64,000 nucleotides of DNA from Flavobacterium sp. RSP15 (GTDB lineage Bacteria > Bacteroidota > Bacteroidia > Flavobacteriales > Flavobacteriaceae): positions 310,001 to 374,000 of the forward strand of contig NZ_RYDL01000001.1 in assembly GCF_003968755.1 (NCBI RefSeq). The letters are read 5' to 3'. Shown piece by piece: positions 62,201-64,000 of the stretch. A program made the position numbers and the translations under genes. The first letter of the stretch is position 1; each line of letters opens with the position of its first letter. The notes beneath the pieces were generated by a model that was not told the DNA's origin, did no database searches, and was given only the letters and a program-made list of their open reading frames with translations.

Positions 62201-62818
62201 ATGAACATTTCTATCATAACAACTCAGGAAGAACATTATAAGTATTCGCAGGAAATATGCGAAACCATAGAATTATCCGCACTATTGAGAGGCACAGGAA
62301 TTGCTAAAAGAACTCCTGAATACATCCAAAAAAAAATGGAAAACAAAGATGCTGTTATCGCATTAATCGATGGAAAATTTGCTGGTTTTTGTTATATCGA
62401 AAGTTGGGAACACGGTAAATATGTGGCCCATTCGGGATTAATTGTTCATCCTGAATATAGAAATTTAGGTTTGGCAAAAAAAATAAAATCATTTGTTTTT
62501 GACTATTCTTTAGAGAAATATCCGAATGCCAAAATATTCGGAATTACAACTGGACTAGCCGTTATGAAAATCAATTCTGATTTAGGTTACAAACCAGTTC
62601 CCTTTTCGGAATTGACGACTGACCCTACCTTTTGGGCCGGTTGTAAAACCTGTACCAATTATGAAATTCTAAAAAGTAAAGACAACAAAATGTGTTTATG
62701 CACCGGAATGTTGTTTGATCCAAAAGAAAAGCTAAAACATCCGCCAAAACATCCATTTAACATAAGAGTTCTCAATAGATTAAAATCAATTAAACAAGCG
62801 CTTTTCTTAAAAAAATAA
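62201..62818 (+). CDS. GNAT-family acyltransferase, candidate N-acyl-glutamate synthase of the arginine pathway
   Basis: About 205 aa from the ATG at 62201 (MNISIITTQEEHYKYSQEIC); the open frame extends to 62015, but its first 62 codons are unlike coding. Acetyl-CoA loop GLIVHPEYRNLGLAKKIKSF, acceptor pocket FGITTGLAVMKINSDLGYK, and a C-terminal Cys-rich stretch FWAGCKTCTNYEI with MCLCTG. It is the gene before argG, where Bacteroidota often carry a GNAT enzyme for the first step (N-acetyl- or N-succinylglutamate). That role is inferred from context. Confidence 0.78.
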   Translation: MNISIITTQEEHYKYSQEICETIELSALLRGTGIAKRTPEYIQKKMENKDAVIALIDGKFAGFCYIESWEHGKYVAHSGLIVHPEYRNLGLAKKIKSFVFDYSLEKYPNAKIFGITTGLAVMKINSDLGYKPVPFSELTTDPTFWAGCKTCTNYEILKSKDNKMCLCTGMLFDPKEKLKHPPKHPFNIRVLNRLKSIKQALFLKK

Positions 62819-62819
62819 T

Positions 62820-62935
62820 CCCCTCCCCAGCCCTCCCCGAAGGGGAAGGAGCCGAAGAGAAAAATAAAATAATCATAACAAAAAATTCCCCTTTGCCAGT
62901 TTCGGCTTCCCCGCCTTCGGAGGGGCTGGGGGGAA
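62820..62935. repeat. GC-rich imperfect inverted repeat element
   Basis: Left arm 62820-62856 (CCCCTCCCCAGCCCTCCCCG, AAGGGGAAGGAGCCGAA) and right arm 62901-62935 (its complement with a few changes) flank a 44-nt AT-rich centre. It stands out strongly from the AT-rich surroundings. Such C-rich repeats recur in Flavobacterium intergenic regions (memory only); it may fold as a large hairpin between the GNAT gene and argG. Confidence 0.75.
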
Positions 62936-62950
62936 GAAAAAACAATAATT

Positions 62951-64000
62951 ATGAAAAAAGTTGTATTAGCTTTTAGCGGAGGATTAGATACCTCATATTG
63001 CCTAAAATATTTAAAAAACGAAAAAGGATATGAAGTTCATACCGTTCTTATAAATACAGGCGGATTTGATGATGCCGAACTAGCTGCTATTGAAGAAAGA
63101 GCCTACGAATTAGGAAGTGCGCAACATGCAAATCTTACCATCGTTGATAAATATTATGACAAAGCCATTAAATATTTGATTTATGGAAATGTATTAAAAA
63201 ACAATACCTATCCATTATCAGTGAGTGCCGAACGTGTTTTTCAAGCAATTGAAGCGATTAAATATGCAAAATCTGTGGGTGCCGAAGCGATTGCCCACGG
63301 AAGTACTGGTGCAGGAAATGATCAAATCCGTTTTGATTTAATTTTCCAAACCATTGCTCCCGAAATTGAAATCATAACTCCTATTAGAGATTTAAAATTA
63401 TCAAGACAAGAAGAAGTTGATTACTTGGCTAAAAATGGAGTTCATTATTCTTGGGAAAAAGCACAATATTCCATTAATAAAGGATTATGGGGAACCAGCG
63501 TAGGTGGTAAAGAAACATTGACCTCAAATCAAACTTTGCCAAGTGAAGCGTACCCTTCTCAACTGCAAAAAACTGGAGAAGAAAAAGTGACTCTACAATT
63601 TGAAAAAGGACAATTAGTAGGCATCAACGGGACATTGGATACCCCAACAAAAAACATCGTTGCCTTAGAAAAACTGGCAAATGCATATGCTATAGGTAGA
63701 GACACGCACGTGGGCGACACCATTATCGGAATTAAAGGAAGAGTTGGTTTTGAAGCCGCTGCACCTTTAATCATCATCAAAGCACACCATTTGTTAGAGA
63801 AACATACGCTAGGTAAATGGCAACAATACTGGAAAGAACAACTGGGAAACTGGTACGGAATGTTGTTTCATGAAGGACAATTTCTAGATCCTGTGATGAG
63901 AAACATCGAGGCATTTCTGGAAGATACCCAAACCACAGTTAACGGAACTGTTATCGTTTCTCTAAAACCATATCACTTTACATTGGACGGTATTGAATCT
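62951..64000 (+). CDS. argG: Argininosuccinate synthase (partial, continues beyond the window)
   Basis: Joins citrulline and aspartate with ATP to form argininosuccinate in arginine synthesis. The first 350 codons are present and open to the window edge. The ATP pyrophosphatase P-loop AFSGGLDTSYCLKYL is at the N-terminus, followed by GAGNDQIRFD and SVGGKETLTS, both typical of ArgG. It lies 132 bp after the GNAT gene with the inverted repeat element in between; both would belong to one arginine operon starting at 61870. Confidence 0.95.
   Translation, partial: MKKVVLAFSGGLDTSYCLKYLKNEKGYEVHTVLINTGGFDDAELAAIEERAYELGSAQHANLTIVDKYYDKAIKYLIYGNVLKNNTYPLSVSAERVFQAIEAIKYAKSVGAEAIAHGSTGAGNDQIRFDLIFQTIAPEIEIITPIRDLKLSRQEEVDYLAKNGVHYSWEKAQYSINKGLWGTSVGGKETLTSNQTLPSEAYPSQLQKTGEEKVTLQFEKGQLVGINGTLDTPTKNIVALEKLANAYAIGRDTHVGDTIIGIKGRVGFEAAAPLIIIKAHHLLEKHTLGKWQQYWKEQLGNWYGMLFHEGQFLDPVMRNIEAFLEDTQTTVNGTVIVSLKPYHFTLDGIES

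Overview
The window is chromosomal DNA of a low-GC Bacteroidota bacterium, most likely a Flavobacterium or a close relative. The evidence is GldF/GldG and PorP/SprF proteins, an adhesin with the gliding-motility-associated (type IX secretion) C-terminal domain, a SusC/TonB-type receptor, and several upstream regions with the Bacteroidota promoter element TAnnTTTG instead of the classical -10 box. No rRNA, tRNA or CRISPR array was seen.

Layout. 0-17.1 kb is mostly housekeeping: purC (cut by the left edge), an S9 peptidase, a HAD phosphatase, a flavohemoprotein with an NsrR-like repressor, phoH, a SAM hydrolase family gene, gldFG, dnaN, a membrane MutS-like ATPase, two tandem universal stress proteins and mnmE. 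17.2-21.6 kb is the wreck of an integrated element. It holds a decayed two-HTH protein gene and tyrosine recombinase, an apparently intact and GC-richer Fic gene with four 24-bp direct repeats upstream, and more HTH-gene fragments on both strands. 21.6-26.6 kb is a phosphorus-scavenging cluster (TonB receptor, acid phosphatase, beta-propeller phytase) with a candidate 11-bp-period Pho box at its promoter. 27.3-35.1 kb holds a transporter, an MBL-fold enzyme, an integral-membrane DUF457 protein, a 2OG oxygenase and a MoxR/VWA pair. A dead IS4-family element with 18-bp terminal repeats lies at 35.35-36.77 kb.

37-50 kb is a cell-surface region: a C1q-like protein, then an adhesin / PorP-SprF / PorE-like OmpA operon, a propeller-type hybrid sensor kinase, and a convergent LuxR-type response regulator. 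The adhesin carries three almost identical 357-bp repeats. 50.7-54 kb has an alcohol dehydrogenase, a pentapeptide-repeat-like protein and a gene graveyard (a DUF6526 gene with three in-frame stops, plus fused remnants of a MacA-like adaptor and a LolD/MacB-like ATPase). 54-57.3 kb is a GNAT / histidine kinase / receiver / AraC signalling group. 57.5-60.9 kb has miaE, glyA and fahA. 60.9-64 kb has a dead lipoprotein gene and then the start of the arginine pathway: a candidate arginine leader peptide, a GNAT-type acylglutamate synthase candidate and argG (cut by the right edge).

Main points for follow-up: the 24-bp repeats upstream of the Fic gene, the arginine leader and long 5' UTR, the Pho-box-like triplet, the perfect 12-bp-arm palindrome in front of hmp, and the inverted, homologous leader sequences that flank the dead island. 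The many pseudogenes, each reconstructed here by reading frame, suggest a genome that is actively losing accessory genes. All functional calls rest on motif recognition by eye; no database search was run.
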